Source of the DNA: Campylorhamphus procurvoides
Taxonomy: Eukaryota; Chordata; Aves; Passeriformes; Dendrocolaptidae
Length of the DNA stretch: 64,000 bases
Assembly: GCA_013396655.1 (NCBI GenBank)
Contig: WBMV01007522.1
Coordinates: 293,108 to 357,107 of the forward strand
Direction of reading: 5' to 3'
The translations under genes were made by a program, and so were the position numbers. Shown here one piece after another: positions 1 to 14,100 of this stretch. Position 1 is the stretch's first letter, and every line of letters begins with the position of its first letter. The notes below the pieces were generated by a model that saw only the letters and a list, made by a program, of their open reading frames with translations, was not told where the DNA came from and did no database searches.

Positions 1-3000
1 TGCTCATCAGTGTCACACAATTCATTTCTTTGTGCTCTGGTCCAGACCATGGCACACCTGCTTTGCACCCAAATCCACTTTGCCAAAGCTCTTGCAGGAG
101 TACAGGTTCTTGTGTTTCTTTTTCCCAGTACCTATTTGTAAGAGGTAAATTTCAATTCCGGAATACAGGCAAAAGAAACCTACAGTACCACTTTCACTGC
201 AAAGTATCTGCAGAAGCTAGTTAGAAACCGCTGCTCTTGCCCACGTGTCCATCACAGCCAGGTTCAGACACACATGGCAGGGGGATAGGAAGCTTGGGCT
301 GGCACCAAGAAGTCTATTTTTAAACTGCCTCTGCTGCATAACATAATGTGAAATTAGATTGCATGGTGGTTACTTACTGATTGCTTACAGTGAAGCCATG
401 GGAGGCCAGAGCAGTGGGAGCGGGGTGCCCTGCCACCCCTGCACCCACCCACTGCCTCCAAGCTTTCATAGCATGGTACTAACAAGTCAGACTATCAGGG
501 CCTGCCCCAGAACAGGTTTTTCACTTTCTAAGGCATGCAGTGACTTTTCAGCAAGGCTTGTCTGCGTGGCTTGTACTTTCTAAGAAAAGAGCTGAAGCGA
601 AGCCCAGCAGCCAAGCAGTGACGCTGCTTACCTGCACCAGGCACAGCAGGCACTCTGTGATGTAAAAACCCCAGCAAACCACTTGAGAGAGGGAATCAGA
701 GGTTTTTCACATGAGCAGCTTGGATGAGATCTCTTTTAAACTTCAGCTGAAATGAAAGGAGGGTGGGGTTTTTTTTATTGCTACTAGAATAATTTTTCAG
801 TCTGACCTAAAAATGATGTAAGACTCCAACCTCAAAGTAATGCTTTTACAGGCTTGAGTTTAAAAAAATCCTTTTGTGAGGGGGAGAGGTCATTCCTCAG
901 TCAGGAGGCAGAACCAAAGCTGGGGAGATGGCTGGTGGTTCTGGCTCCTTAGGCATGAGTTACATGGGATTGCCTTTGGTAACTAGAGCCAAGAGCAAAT
1001 ATTTGGGGGAGGGAGCTGTTTAGGTCAAAGAACTAGGCATGTCATCTAACCAAACATAAGCTGGGTCAGGACGTCAGAAAATAAGAGACTTGGGGTCCAC
1101 CTTCCCATGAATGCCAGAGGGATATAACTGCTTTTTAAAATTAAGAGATGATATAATTGCTTTATAAATTTATAAAAAAAGTCAACATGGCAGCATGCTT
1201 GGAAAGCTAAGGTGAGGGGTCAGGCAAGGTCTTACTCAGTCTAACAATTGGTGTGGACACCACGAGAAAGACACAGAAGGATGTGGGGGAAAGATTACCA
1301 TGGACATACTTCTAATATTAATGGAATTTCTTTTCAGAGAAAAACGAGGTTATGGAGAAATGTCAGTGTGCAGCTCCAAACTTTGAGCAAGGAAAGGGAG
1401 ATATGGCCAGCCATGGAGCAGCCAGCAGCAGCCCTCCTCTCCACCCTGGCCTTTGCCTAGGGAGCAGAGGCTGTGAGTGGAAGGTCTAACATGATGCTCT
1501 TGTTGACTGTGGGAGCACATTTCCACAGGAGTTATCCTTCTTCCAAGGTGCCTTCAGCTGTATGTGACAAAAGAGCCTGATGCCTTCAAGGTCTGATGCT
1601 GTGACGTGAAGAGCTCTAACAGCACACACAGCTGTATTTTGGCTGGCAAGCTGTCCTGAGCAATCTAGCAATGGTGACTAAACCAGTGATTTTCAGCTGC
1701 ATTGCATCAGTATCTCCCCATTCTTTTTTGTTTATGTTTGGGATTTGCTTGTTTGTTGGTTTTAGTTTCTCTTTAAGTACCTTTCACTGAAGAAGGTAGG
1801 ACTGCATGGGAAAGGAAGCTGTTTCTCACCAGAAAGAGATGAAAGAAAAATTGTGAGGTATTCTTGTCCAGCCTCAGCCTGTTCCTTCTATAACTGGATG
1901 AAGTATTGTGTTTTATTTTCTGCCATATGCTTTGCTGTGCCAAAGCACTGTGGTAACAGTTACTGAGAGACGGATGTCTGTGTCACTCTGATCTATCTTA
2001 GCCACACTCAGAAAACCATGCAGGGCAAAGGGTATCAGCCTCTACCCTCTGCAAACTGGAGCATGGCTCTGAGTTCAAGGCATCACAAATTATTTCCATG
2101 GGGAGAAGAAATCTGTGAAGGAGACTGGAGTGCAACAGCACAACCCTGTTGTTGTTTTTGGGGTTTTATTTAATGTTTTTTGCAAAACCCTCCCCCAAAG
2201 GTATTCATCTATAATGGCAGCTTCCCAAGTTAGATTTCTCCATTCTGCATGATGTTTCCCCACCACTGCTGCTTTTGTTACACAAAGGGTTTGGCAACTC
2301 ATCACCAGGTGCTCCATGCTTGTGGGCCTGGACCCTTGGCAATCCTCCTGGCACCTCTGCATGGTTCCTCCCTGAAGCGGCTGTGGCTGGGACTGTAGTA
2401 TGCTGTGGCAGCCCTACACTGGTATTATTGGCCACACAATGCAAGATTGTATTACAAGTGGACCATGGGTCCAGTTGGATAGAAATATCCAGATACAAGC
2501 AGGTGCATTTACAGGTATGGTGCTGCAAATAATCTAATCTTCAATAAGGTCAATTAGTCCTTCTAAGTATGAAATAGCCAGAGTTGCATTACATGGCAAA
2601 TCCTGTATTTTTCCACTCCCCCATTTACTACATACTCAGTATAATGCAAATATAGCTGAGTTTATTTAGTATGATTTGAACATATTCCAATCCTTATTTC
2701 AGGACATAAGGGGTTACTCGGAACTTTTAGAACAAGTCATACAGGAACCTTTTGCTTTGTATGATAAAATACAATGTCTGGTAAGGAACTAAAATTACAA
2801 CCATCTCCAGGAAAGAACAGGGTGTGATATCCTTGTCTGAACCAGCTGCCTCTGAGTCCTGTGGTTCTCACTCAGTAACCCCAGTGCCACCAGTAAGTAC
2901 CCGTACACTTACCATAGTGGTGCTTATTCTGATAAACCAGTATGCTATCAGGCACAAAAGTATGTATTTAATGCTCAACACATGAGAATTTCCATTGGAC

Positions 3001-6000
3001 TGGGGATGTGCTGAAGTGATTTGGTGGACTCGAACTAAGTTTAGTTTATACAGTATGACTTGATACTTCTTGCGGTAGTGGGTAGCTAATTTTAAATCTT
3101 TGCTCTATTTTTCAGTTTCTTTTTTTATATTGGGCGACATAAATGAAGGGAACATTTAAATGATTTTAGTTCCTGTATAAAGACGCTGTAGTTGACCTTG
3201 CTTATTATGGAACTAATTATAAATTAGGGAGTTTGAATGGACATACTCTAGTCTCTATACCAACTAATGTGGAAGAGCTCCAGGATAATATCTAAACCTC
3301 ATGAAAATAAGTCAGCACTATTTTTCTCATATACTTTAATTTAAAGAGTGGGAAAACTGTGTAAGAACAGGGCCCCAGGGTCATCACCTCAGCACAGAGC
3401 AGATGAAGCAGGGGGTATCCCATGAGGTGCTCCCCCAAAATCATGGGGCTGGACTACCACCGTGCTTGCAGAGGCACCATCATCCCTCCTGTGCTTGGCT
3501 GCCCATGTCTCCTTGTGTTAATGTGTTTACATTTCCATTTAAATTTACATGCAAGTCTGATTTTTCAAGAGTTTTACCATACTTGGTTTTGAGAGATAAT
3601 TGCTACTGTCCTGTAATATGTTTTGCTTGGAGTTTATTAATCTGCTCCCAGCTATAATTCCATCTTAGCCTAGTTTTGTCTAAGGAATTTGAAATGTTCT
3701 CTTATTCTCAGAGCAACAGATGCAAATATCATCCTGAGGATGGGAAGCTTATCGAATGCCCAGCACACTGATATTTCAGTAAACACTTTGTGCTGAGTCT
3801 CTTTGAAAGGAGACACTGCTTTCTGACCTCTGTATCACATTGAAGTTTTACCTTCTGGAAGTTGTGGAAGAGCATGCCATAGTTTTCATTTATTTTCCTA
3901 AAGAAATTGTAATTCAGTGGATCCTTTATGGACTAGTCATAAATACTACAGAACAATGCTTGTGGTTATCCTGTTTTTTTTCCCTTCTGCATTCTGCAAA
4001 TAGGGTTTTCTCTTTTGATCAAAATGGGTTTTGACCATATCTGGGAGATGCAGGGAGATGAAACTAGAGGAATTCTCAGGGCCCTTTTCCCACCGAAGCA
4101 GAGTAGGTGAATGCCTGACAACACCTGTGAGGCCCCAGATACCTGACAACATGCTCTCTTTCTAGAGATTAATAAGGATTTCAGGCTAAATTTGCACTAC
4201 AGTTGATGCCAAAACCTTTCTGACTTGCCTTTCTTTCAGTCTTGCTGGGTGTGAGTTCCCATTGAGACTTCAGCAGTTTTCTTTGGCTACGTTTCAGTCC
4301 AGAGGTAGTCTGAAATTTCCCTGCACACTGGAAGATACCGAGGGAATGTTTCATATAATGCCAGCTGGTAATTAATTAGCAGCTGGATTAGTGACTGGAA
4401 GAAGGAGTTGAAACTATTGCACTGAATCCATCCATACCTCCACCACTGAATCCACCATACCTCCCTCTGTAGCATGGGAACTGCTCAATGCGAGGTCCGG
4501 AAGTTCAACACCCTTTTTAAAAAACAATCCTTTTTAATTAAGTTTCAGTTCTTCTCTCAGTTTTGGGATAATATGATTCCAAAAAGAAGTTCCCATTTCT
4601 CTTCTCTTCTCCCTTCCATTCAGTCGGGCCCATGTAGAGGGCAGCTGGAGGGAAGGGAGGATAAGATGCTATCCCTGCCCCGTGCCATGCCCAGGCAGCC
4701 CCTGCACTGGGCAATACCAGACATGGGGTGTCAAGAGGGAGCCAAACCCTGCTCCTCAATCCTGTGCTGGCCTTGCCACAAGGGTCACTTGTCAGCAGAC
4801 AGCCCGTGAATCAGTCAGTCTCTGGCGTGCTCCTTCTCGCCGCCAATCCCCAGGGCCACACAGAGCATCCATCCGGGCACAGGCATCGCAGCCACGTGCA
4901 GGAGAGCCACTCTGGCTCAGCACACATGGAAACCACTGTCACAGAAGGAAAGTGAGAGTGGGCCGTGGAAACTCTCCCCACATTTGTAAGTCATTCCTGC
5001 TGAATGAAACAGCATTTCGTCCACAACTGCTACAAAAGTGTCACAGTATTGGTGAAGCAGTGGGATAAAATAAATCTCTGGTTAAAATAGATTACTTGTG
5101 TTTATTTCTTTGAAAAGCCTGTGAATTAAAAGACAAAAAAATTGGATTCAGCTTGGTTTGTGGAGAAGCAGCTGGCATGGCAGTTAGTAAACCCTGCTCA
5201 AAAGCTTCTCAGCCCAGTGGCCACTTTCACTCAATTTGGAAAGAAAGTGTAGAAGTCTGCAGGCAAAGAGAAGAACAGAGAAACAGGTGGTATTACCTTT
5301 CTCTCCTCCCTCTTCCCATCCCTGTCAAGTCTAGACTTTGTGTCTAAAGCTTGCAAGACTGACAAAGGTACAGGGCCCTTGACTGGCAGTGTCACTTGTT
5401 CTCAGCTCTGTTTTGTCACGTTAAAAACTCCTCTTTTGTCTCTGCTTTTTATCAGAGAGAAAACATTAGGACAGCCTGCTGCCCTTCATGCCGTGGGGAG
5501 AGCCTGTGTCCTGTGTTCAGGCACATGTATGCAGAGGTGTGAACACATGTGCCCCCAGGCTGCCGTGGGAAGGGGATGCTGACCGCAGCCCACCACCCAA
5601 CAGGGCGTGGGAGGGATGCTCAGCACACCCAGCTCTGCTGGGAGTGGGGCTTTCTGAACCAGGCGAAATGGGGATGAACTGTGGCCACACGTCCTGCAGT
5701 CCCCCTTCACTGCAAAAACAAATCCCATCTAAGCACCTGCTTCCTTTTTGAAAGAAAGTTACATTCCTCAGTGAAAACCAGACAACAGTCTGAAGGAAGA
5801 GCTTTTAAAAACTCTCAAAAATAGGTTTGTTGATTGCACACAGTGGACTTTTTTCTTTTCACGGCTGAAAGTACAGATGTGCACGACATTTGCATGCACA
5901 GTCTCCTCAAGGGGTGCTGTATATCTGCTGTCAGGCAGGTAGCACGATGGCACACAGCCCCAGAGAGCTTCCAGTAGCAGCAGTGGTGGATTGTACACTG

Positions 6001-9000
6001 GCTCATGCTCAGCTGATGGAGTTTGAAAGCACCACTCACATCAGCAGGCTTCCTGACATCGTCAGCAGTGCTTCCTCCAACCCACCTTTCACACAAACCC
6101 CCATGCATTTAGCACAGCATTAGCCAGCTGCTATCCTTAGTCTCTCCTGTGGTTACGCTGCCGAAGCCCATGCCGTGGGTGCCTTAAACACTGGTCAGCC
6201 CCTGTCCAGGCTGGTGCCCCTGGAAGCCACCACTGCTGCCCCCAGGGCACTGCAGGGGCCCTGCACACCCACCACACTGACACTCACCTGGTGGCACTCG
6301 AGGACGAGTGGCAGCCCTAGGGCAGCTGCTTGTCTCCCCTTGGTGCCTCAGTGACCTCCAGCAGAGGTGGGGCCAGCTGTGTGTGCCCAGGGAGTGTCAC
6401 TGAAGACTCTCACTCACTAATGGGTTTGTCCTGGTCACCAAGATTTAATAGGTGTGTACAGTTCTGGGGAAATGTGAGCACACAGGGCATGTCTTCATTT
6501 TTCTAGCCTGTATATCTGAAAAAATCAGAATGCTTAATTTATGGTTAAATTATCAGGCAATTGCTCTGAAGCAATTGAGGAGCAGTACTTTCTTACAAAA
6601 CATATAGATGGATGAAGAAACTAATTGGCAGGGAATATTGGAGTGCCTATTTGTGTAAGGTGTGTCCACTGAGATTATTAAATAGCCATTCAGATACAAC
6701 CTCCAGCTCATAAAATCTCCAAAATGCTGATCAACAGGTGCTGAGATGATTTACTAAGGGCAAATTCACTCTGAACTTGCCCTGGCTCCAATAATCTTGT
6801 CCAAAATACTTGCCCAAAATCTTGGAGACAGGATACTGATCCATTCAGGCCGGTGATCTGACGCACATCCCTGTCCTCCTGTTGTAAAAACTACCTTATA
6901 TCTGTAATCATTAAACAGTTGGAAACAGCCCAAAGCCGAAGAACAATGCCATGGCACTGAGCACATATTTATTCAGTCACGGAAGCAATGAGAAAAGGAG
7001 TTTCACTCCATGAAGAGCAGAAACACCTACCAGATTTACACAAAAGTGGAGTGAGAAGTGCAGTCTTGGTGGAAGATATGGCTGGACTTCTCCAAAACTG
7101 CTGTCCAGTCATGACAAAAATGGAGTTGAGCTCAATTCTCTTGGAGGGTGCTGCCCATATGACAGTAACTGTACCCCTATTTGCAGGAGATGCTTAATTT
7201 AGTAGTATTTTAAATAGAAATGAGGCCAGAGAGGAATAATATTTGATTTTTTAAAAGTTTATAAAGTATTTATACGTTTTATTTGTAAGTACGAAGGTGT
7301 GCTGCTTGGGAACAAGGTTGACAGGCCCTGCCCTGGCTCCTGGAATGCAGAGATGATAGATAATGTGGGATTCCCAGTGGATAAAGTATCGAGTGTGAGT
7401 TTCCAGAGCAGTGCTGTGGCAAAAGCAGCTACTGGCGTTTTCTGAATGCATAAGAAGGTGTGCAGATTATCAGTTGAAGGACATTACTGACTGAATGAAG
7501 GACTCTGAACTTTGTAAAAGGTGCTACTGCTGCAATAAAGGGCATGTAAAGCGTCTTCAAGACAAGCTGAAGACCAGGGACGCTCCTAAAAATCCAGAAG
7601 AATTGGCCCCAACTAATGCATATAAATTTTATCATGCAGATAAAATTCTGGGCATAAATTGGTCACAAATTTTTACACAAGAGCATGATTTACCCTTCCA
7701 AGAAAGAGGGTCCCCACTCTTTTCAAACTGAGACACAGCATTCAGAAGGGTGACCCCGTTGGTTTGCTGCAGGGAGAAGTGTCTCGGCAAAATGCAACTG
7801 GTGTGTGAGTTACAGCAGCTCCCACCAGCCTGAGCCCTCTGGACATCAGGATATGGCCACTGAGACCCTGTGCCCCTGATGCAGAGGTACCCTGGGCAGC
7901 ACAACTGAGCTGCTGTGGGTATATACTGGAGCTTATTGTTGCTAAGTGGCACTGTCCTGATGAGGAGCTTGCAGTGCTACTTAGCACAGACCAAGGAATA
8001 TACCATGAGAGCTGTTGTAGCTTTGAGCGACAAACTGTGTTCTTTTCTCCAGATCAACCAAAGCCACTGGAAGAAACACCAGAGGTGCTGGGTGGGATGT
8101 CTGCCCCCAGATCCCATGAAAGCACTTCCCTAGAAATTATCAAGCACACGTTCCTTTGTCCTTGGTCTCCAGCAGAGTTCAAATCCATCTATGGGCTTTG
8201 GAGCCCAACCCTGTACCTGACGGCCTTTGTCCCTTCTACTGAGGACAACTGGCTTGGGGCAGGCAGCTTGTTTTTCCTCATGCTGCTCTTTAAAACCAAA
8301 GCCTATCTTTGTAACAACTTCTTTCAAGTCAGCACACGAAGAAACATCCAAATGATGACAAAAATAACCCAGGCAGCTGCACCCCCACCGAGACCAGGCT
8401 TTCCTTTGTAAGGCAATCAAGTGCCCTGGCATTGCATGTCATTTAGCACAGGAAAAAAAAAAGCCTCTTGTTTAGAGGGTGTCAGTTGCTACCACTGGTG
8501 GACAGTGTGCATCTGGCCCCAGGTACTAGATCCCAGCGTGGCGCTGGGAATATTTGTGCTTCTGCCAAGGGAAGGGAAGTCAGTGCACATCCTGTTGGCT
8601 TCACCTGAAGTGACCCAGCTGGGATGTTGTTTCAGCTTGGCTGTGCTGTGGTGTTTCTGTGCACAGAGAGCAAGAGGCATAATAATCCTAATGAAGCAGC
8701 CATGGATACTGCTGTCCTGCACCTGAATGTTCTCTGTCCCCTGGAGCAGCAAGAAGCTGCTTGCACAAGAAGATGGTGTTTGGTTAATTAAAGCAGCTAA
8801 ATAAAAATCTCATCACCTTGACTCGATGGGACAGATGTTCCTTTAGCTAATTCCCCTTTTTTCTCTCCATCAAGGCTATGTTACCTCAAATTAGCATTTG
8901 CTGCAGACAGTCAGAGTGGATCAGTGGGATGGGATCACTTGCTCCTGCAGCTAAGCCTGCAGTGAACTTGATTTAGTATCGTCTGTCTGCTTTTAAAGAC

Positions 9001-9470
9001 CTTATTCAGATGTAAACTTAAGAGATTTAAGTAAGACTATTTAGAATCCAGTTAACCAGATTTTCATGAATAAATGTGGACTTGTCACAAGTGTAATTCC
9101 ATACTATCTATCATGCTGCTCTGGTTTTGCGTCTTTCCTATCCCATTGGGAACCTGACATGGTAAAACCATAAAATGAGCAGGCTCTGGTGAGGATAACT
9201 TCAGCAGAGGTGGCCACTCTGTTTGCTGTTGCAATGCTGTGAATTCCCCAGCTCACATTTACCAGTTGCTGTGCCAGTGGGAAGCTCCACACTGACACTC
9301 TACAGGTGCAGCAGCAATTGGCTGGGATGTTTGGGTGCATCTGAGTCCCCAAGGGAGGATGTGCTCAGCCTGGAATTGGGCATGTGGGTGCCCAGGCAGA
9401 TTCCTCAGGAGAGCTGAGGGGCCAGGCACGGCAAAATGGGTCTTTGATCTGTAGGTAACATCATAAACTG
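1..9470. other. Intergenic DNA, no gene recognised
   Basis: Sequence downstream of IRF2. ORFs are short, overlap on both strands and resemble no known protein. A GC-richer patch at 6130-6410 lacks CpG enrichment. Only the short duplication at 4420-4465 was noted. Confidence 0.6.
4420..4465. repeat. Short direct duplication, about 23 bp
   Basis: CACTGAATCCATCCATACCT (from 4420) is repeated as CACTGAATCCACCATACCTC (from 4444), with a 2-3 base length difference. A simple local duplication in intergenic DNA. Confidence 0.6.
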
Positions 9471-9474
9471 ATAC

Positions 9475-9499
9475 TTTGTTTGTTTGTTTGTTTTTTCAG
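9475..9499. repeat. (GTTT)n microsatellite
   Basis: About five GTTT units followed by a T-run, abutting the minus-oriented CR1 fragment. Confidence 0.7.
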
Positions 9500-9519
9500 G
9501 AAGTTTGCACTGACATTTT

Positions 9520-9630
9520 ATTCATAGAATCATTTACTCCTCAATCGTGAAGTCCAGCTGTTAACCTAACACTGCCAAATCCACCCACTAAACCATGTCC
9601 CTAAGTGCCACATCTAAATGCAATTAACTT
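9520..9630 (-). mobile_element. CR1 LINE 3' fragment, minus orientation
   Basis: The plus strand begins TTCATAGAATCATTTACTCC and continues through CTGTTAACCTAACACTGCC and CACTAAACCATGTCCCTAAG. This is the reverse complement of a bird CR1 3' end. It directly precedes a plus-oriented CR1, so the two 3' termini face outward. Confidence 0.7.
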
Positions 9631-9649
9631 TAGAATTATTCATTCCATA

Positions 9650-10075
9650 TAGAAGGGCCTAGAAGGGAAACTGTGTGAGGAGTGGCTGAAGTCACCTGGT
9701 TTGCTCATTCTGGGTAAGAGGAAACCAAGGGGAGACATCACTGTAGTTACAACTTTCTCAAGAGGAGAAGCAGAGAGATAGGCACTGCTCTCTTCTCTTG
9801 GTCACCAGTGAGAGAACCTGAGGAAATGACATGAAGTTGAGTCAGGGAAGGCTTAGATTGCATATTAGGAAAAGCTCCTTCACCCAGAGGGTGGCTGGGG
9901 ACTGGAACAGGCTCACCAGGGAATTAGTCACAGAACCAAACCTAACAGAGTTCAAGAAGCATCTGGACAATGCTCTTAGGCACGTGGTGTGACTCTCAGG
10001 GCTGTCCTGTGCAGGGCCAGGAGCTGGAGGATCCTTGTGGGTCCCTTCCAACTCAGGATATTCTATGATTCTATG
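9650..10075 (+). mobile_element. CR1 LINE 3' end, plus orientation
   Basis: A 5'-truncated CR1 copy. Diagnostic pieces are the stretch with GGAAAAGCTCCTTCACCCAG, then GGGACTGGAACAGGCTC, and GGGTCCCTTCCAACTCAGGA near the end. It closes with the ATTCTATG terminal repeats at 10059-10075. It is non-coding as it stands. Confidence 0.9.
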
Positions 10076-10809
10076 TAATTAATTTTATATAATTCATTTT
10101 AGATTCATTTTATAAGAGCTCTTTGAAATGCTCATGAAAAGGTCTTGTATCAGCTTTGCTCATGCTCATCATTTACATTTTCCCTGTAATTTTTTCTCTA
10201 CCAACCAAGCATGAAATGCTCATAAAGTCTCTTTGTAGTACCAGGAAACTTGTGTCTCCAAAAAGCAGTCACCAGAGTGGCAATATTCTCCTAAAATACA
10301 CTGTGCCCTGACACTGTAAGGCCTTCCAACAAAACAGGAATGACCTTGTTTTCTCCAGCAGAGTATGGCAAATGCAAAAGGAAGTTGCAAAGAGTGCAAA
10401 TACAAGGGTGAGTCACACAACGTGTGCTAGGGCAGTGGAAACCTTCAGGGAAACATCTTTTAGGGAAAGGCACTTTGAATCAGCATTGTCTGCAGGATCC
10501 TCTGCCCTAGTGCCAGTGGTGATGTGGTTGTGTGGAGTGAGGTACCGCAGCACCCCACGGGAAGGTGCAGCATCCACGAAGGCACATGGGCTGTGCAGGG
10601 CAGTGGATGGATTCATGTGTACCCTGCCCCTAGTCATGCTTCACACACAGTGTCAGGAGGAGCAAAGCAGTGTTTTGGGCAGGGAAAGCCCCATACTGGT
10701 GACTCAGGGCTGCTTCATTCGGTGTTTTAGGTAATCCTAAATTGTTTGGATTGTGAATTGGTTTATCCTCTTCCATTGTGTGGCTGGCTGCTGGAGGCAA
10801 AAAGGCTGA
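10076..10809. other. Intergenic DNA between CR1 and LTR fragments
   Basis: No gene or repeat recognised. Overlapping ORFs on both strands around 10372-10734 look spurious. Confidence 0.55.
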
Positions 10810-11145
10810 GGTAGCACAATGGGCAGTGCTGGTCCAAATCCAAAACATAGCCTCATACTACTACTATGAAGAAAATCAACTCTACCCCAGCTAAAACCAG
10901 CACATTCTCCACTCCTTTTTCCACACCGTTTATGTCATGTGTAGGTCCCACACTATCTAATACATCCTCATTGACCACCATCCCCCTTCCCATCCTTTGA
11001 TAAAATACACAGATATAATTCTCTTAGTCTATGGATCGCCCCTGCAAAATGTCCATAAAATGGTTGCAAAACGTCCACAAAAAAAATCCATTACATTCAT
11101 TTAGTCGAAGATTTTGGCCCCAGACAAAACCAGCACTCTGCCTCT
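10810..11145 (-). mobile_element. Degenerate avian ERV LTR-like fragment
   Basis: On the minus strand this reads TGCTGGTTTTAGCTGGGGTA then GAGTTGATTTTCTTCATAGT and GGCTATGTTTTGGATTTGGA, a stretch that recurs widely in bird genomes as part of an endogenous-retrovirus LTR. A second head, TGCTGGTTTTGTCTGGGG followed by CCAAAATCTTCGACTAAATG, lies about 230 bp away in the same orientation. No gag, pol or env coding sequence is visible. The family name cannot be fixed by eye. Confidence 0.55.
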
Positions 11146-14100
11146 AGAGTGATACAGCATCAAGGTGTTCCCTAAAGATGCTCAGAGCATTGATGGAAGT
11201 TACTTATGAGAAGGTGAAAGCACCAAGCCATACAACTGGAGGAAATTGAAAGCTGGGGTGCTGGGGATTGGCAGGGCCCTACAAACCAATGGGAGAGAGG
11301 GCAGGAAGGCAGCCAGAGAGGAGGGATAAAGGAGGAACAGAGTGAAAGAGGTATAAAGCAGGCTCCAGCTGTGGGAGTCACAGGGTGCATGTGTGAAATG
11401 GGTAAAACCTGGCCAAAGAAACCAAAGCTGTGAGGGAAAGCCAAATGGAAAACAGAAGTGAAGGCAGGAGGAGCTGGGGCTGGGCTGCAGGAGCCCCACA
11501 GGTGCCCACGTGGCTGAACTGCATATGAATGTCATGACTACCTGGAGGCTCACACAGCCTGCCCAGGCACTGACACTGCCCACACCACCACAGGCACCAA
11601 AACAGGTTTGAACAGCCATCAGCTCTCAGGGGCTTGCATGAGAAACAAACCTGCACCCCTATTTATGTGTCCATATTTTCTTGCCCTCAAGAGAACTGTG
11701 CTCAGAAAGGTATCCCAGATGCTGCCCCTGACAGACCTGAGCCTTTGCATGTGCAACAGGAACAAAAAATGGCCTTTAAAATGTTACAGCATTATTTTTT
11801 TTAAGTTCTAAGAAAAAAAAGAAATTTAAAAAAAAAAATAAGAAACCCACCTATTTGCCTGAGAGTAAAAATACGACTGAAACTGAAACTTGACAACAGT
11901 GACTGTGAGAGATAACGTCTTTAAACGGGCACACAGCACCCACCCCGCTTCCTGCTGCTCCCCCACGTCTCAGGGCAGAAACTGAGGGGTTAGTAATGCA
12001 GCACCCTGGCCAATTCCCATCCTGCCGCCTGGGTTTGGACACTGAAAGTTTACCTTCTCCTAAGAAACAGGCTGGAAAAACATGCAAAGGCACTGAGCTT
12101 AAAGGGCAGGGTGAGATGCATAAATCAGCAGAAAAACTGTACACCAAATGAGCAGAGGGAATGAAGGCAGCATTATAGCAGGCACTATCAAGTACTCCCC
12201 AGAGAAAAGGTACAGCATGGGGACTGAAAGAGGTGGTCCTTACAAAATTAAAATAAAACCAGTAACTCGGATTCCTCTCCACTGCCTCTACACCAACATT
12301 AGCCTGTATAAAACAAGGATTCATTTCCACTGACATTTCACCTCCAGACACCAGTCCAAAATTAGCTCTGAACACAAATTCACCAAAGAGGCTAGGCAGT
12401 GCTTGGAGCTGCAGAAGTGGGAAGCTTGGCAACACACTCAGCTGCTGCTGAATTATTTAGTCCACAGGCATGTAATTGAGAGCAGAACTAGCTCAAAGGA
12501 GATACCTATCATCAGCTACTCATCACAAAGTAACACACTGAACTTGGATAGGGCTTCCTACGCTTTGCTTATTTATTTAAAGCCACCACACACAGAGAAA
12601 AGCTCATTTGAGGAGCTGTAATGTCCCATCACTGAATTTCATGTGTCCCAGGCGTTACTGCAACTGCCTTTGCTTCCTCAGAAAGCCTGAGGTCCTGGGC
12701 AAAGCACTGCCTGTGGTCCCCGCAGTTTCCTTCCTCCCCACTATTATTTGCATTATTGTTGACAGAAACATCATGCACCTGCTCTCTTACGGCAGAGATG
12801 GAAACCCCCCCAATCCAAGCAGTTGCCGAAAAGGTAATCAGGCTGTTCCTTCTGCTGCAGCAGCAGAAGGGAAACAGTAGTGCAGCCTCTCCTGATGAAG
12901 GAACACCTGCACCCATGCCAGCAATCTGCACCACTAACTCCTAATAAATCCAATCACCAAAAGTCATTAACAGACGGGCTGCAAAAGCAGCTAACATAAG
13001 GCAGTGGGGACGAAGCCAAAGCACAGACTGGCACAGACAACTTTCAGACTTCCTACAGACACTACTTTCTCCCATCTATCCCAGTGCAGCAGGAATGTAG
13101 TTTGCAGTCCTGTGGCACAGAAACATGCAGGATACATACAGCTACTGCCTCCCAGGAACATCCAATAAAGGTGCAAGTGCAGCAGGATGTACACCACGCT
13201 TCCCCGCCTGCCCGGATGCTGATGTGTCAGGAGAGGGAGGGGGCGAAGCGGCCAGGTGCTTACATGCAAACAGCAACAGAGGCCACCACTACCTGCGGGG
13301 GAAAAGAATAAAACAACGGCCTGGTCCTACAGAATTTTTGAGCTGACTCACTTAGCGTCATTTTGAATGGGGTTTTAATACCTTTTTGCATGGGGATATT
13401 GCCAGGCTCCAGAAGGGTGTCAGGACTGGCAGATGCAGACACCACCAGGAGCCTGGGTTGTAACATTATGTGACTCATAAACACACCTGGATAAATTTAT
13501 GCTTGGAAACATTATCTAATTTTTCCCATTACTTCAATTGCGTTATGGAAAGGGTGATCCTGCCTTTACAGAAGCTCTTCAGCAGCAGTCTCAGTCCCTT
13601 CCAAACCAAGAAAAAAAACACCTTTATGTTAATTTATAAACTCTCCTGCAAAAAATGGACACACCTGGTCTTAGCTTTCCTAGGCAAGGGAACAGATCCC
13701 CTCCAAAGAGATCTAACCCAGCTTCCCTTAATGGTTTTCTATGTAAATTCATCTAATACACACAGGTATATATATTTCCTCTATGGAAATACCATTTACC
13801 TCGAGGCACCATTCATTCAGTAAAGTCATGTTTTGGATGGGAGCAGAAGAGCATGTAAAATTATCCTCATGGCATGTGTCAGGCTTGCATCTTCTCAATT
13901 CCCAAGACCCTGCACTTGACCTTGTTCTCTCCTCAGGTGGTAGATTAATATTTATACTTCAGTGCCTTCTCTAAGTGAACTAAGCTAACTTCAGTTGATT
14001 TTGAAAAGTGCAAGAAACACAAGCTCAGGCAAGGGATATGGTGATAGCTGAGGGCAAAGGCACCCGTATTAAAAAGGGGGGTGATTCTGCTTGTGGTAAA

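Noticed and set aside
6130..6410. GC-rich patch that might be a second CpG island
   Set aside because: It is rich in C and G but depleted in CpG and lies far from any exon.
11851..12435. 194-codon ORF on the minus strand
   Set aside because: The longest N-free ORF outside IRF2 and the CpG island, but no recognisable domain, no codon pattern or splice context, and composition like translated intergenic DNA.
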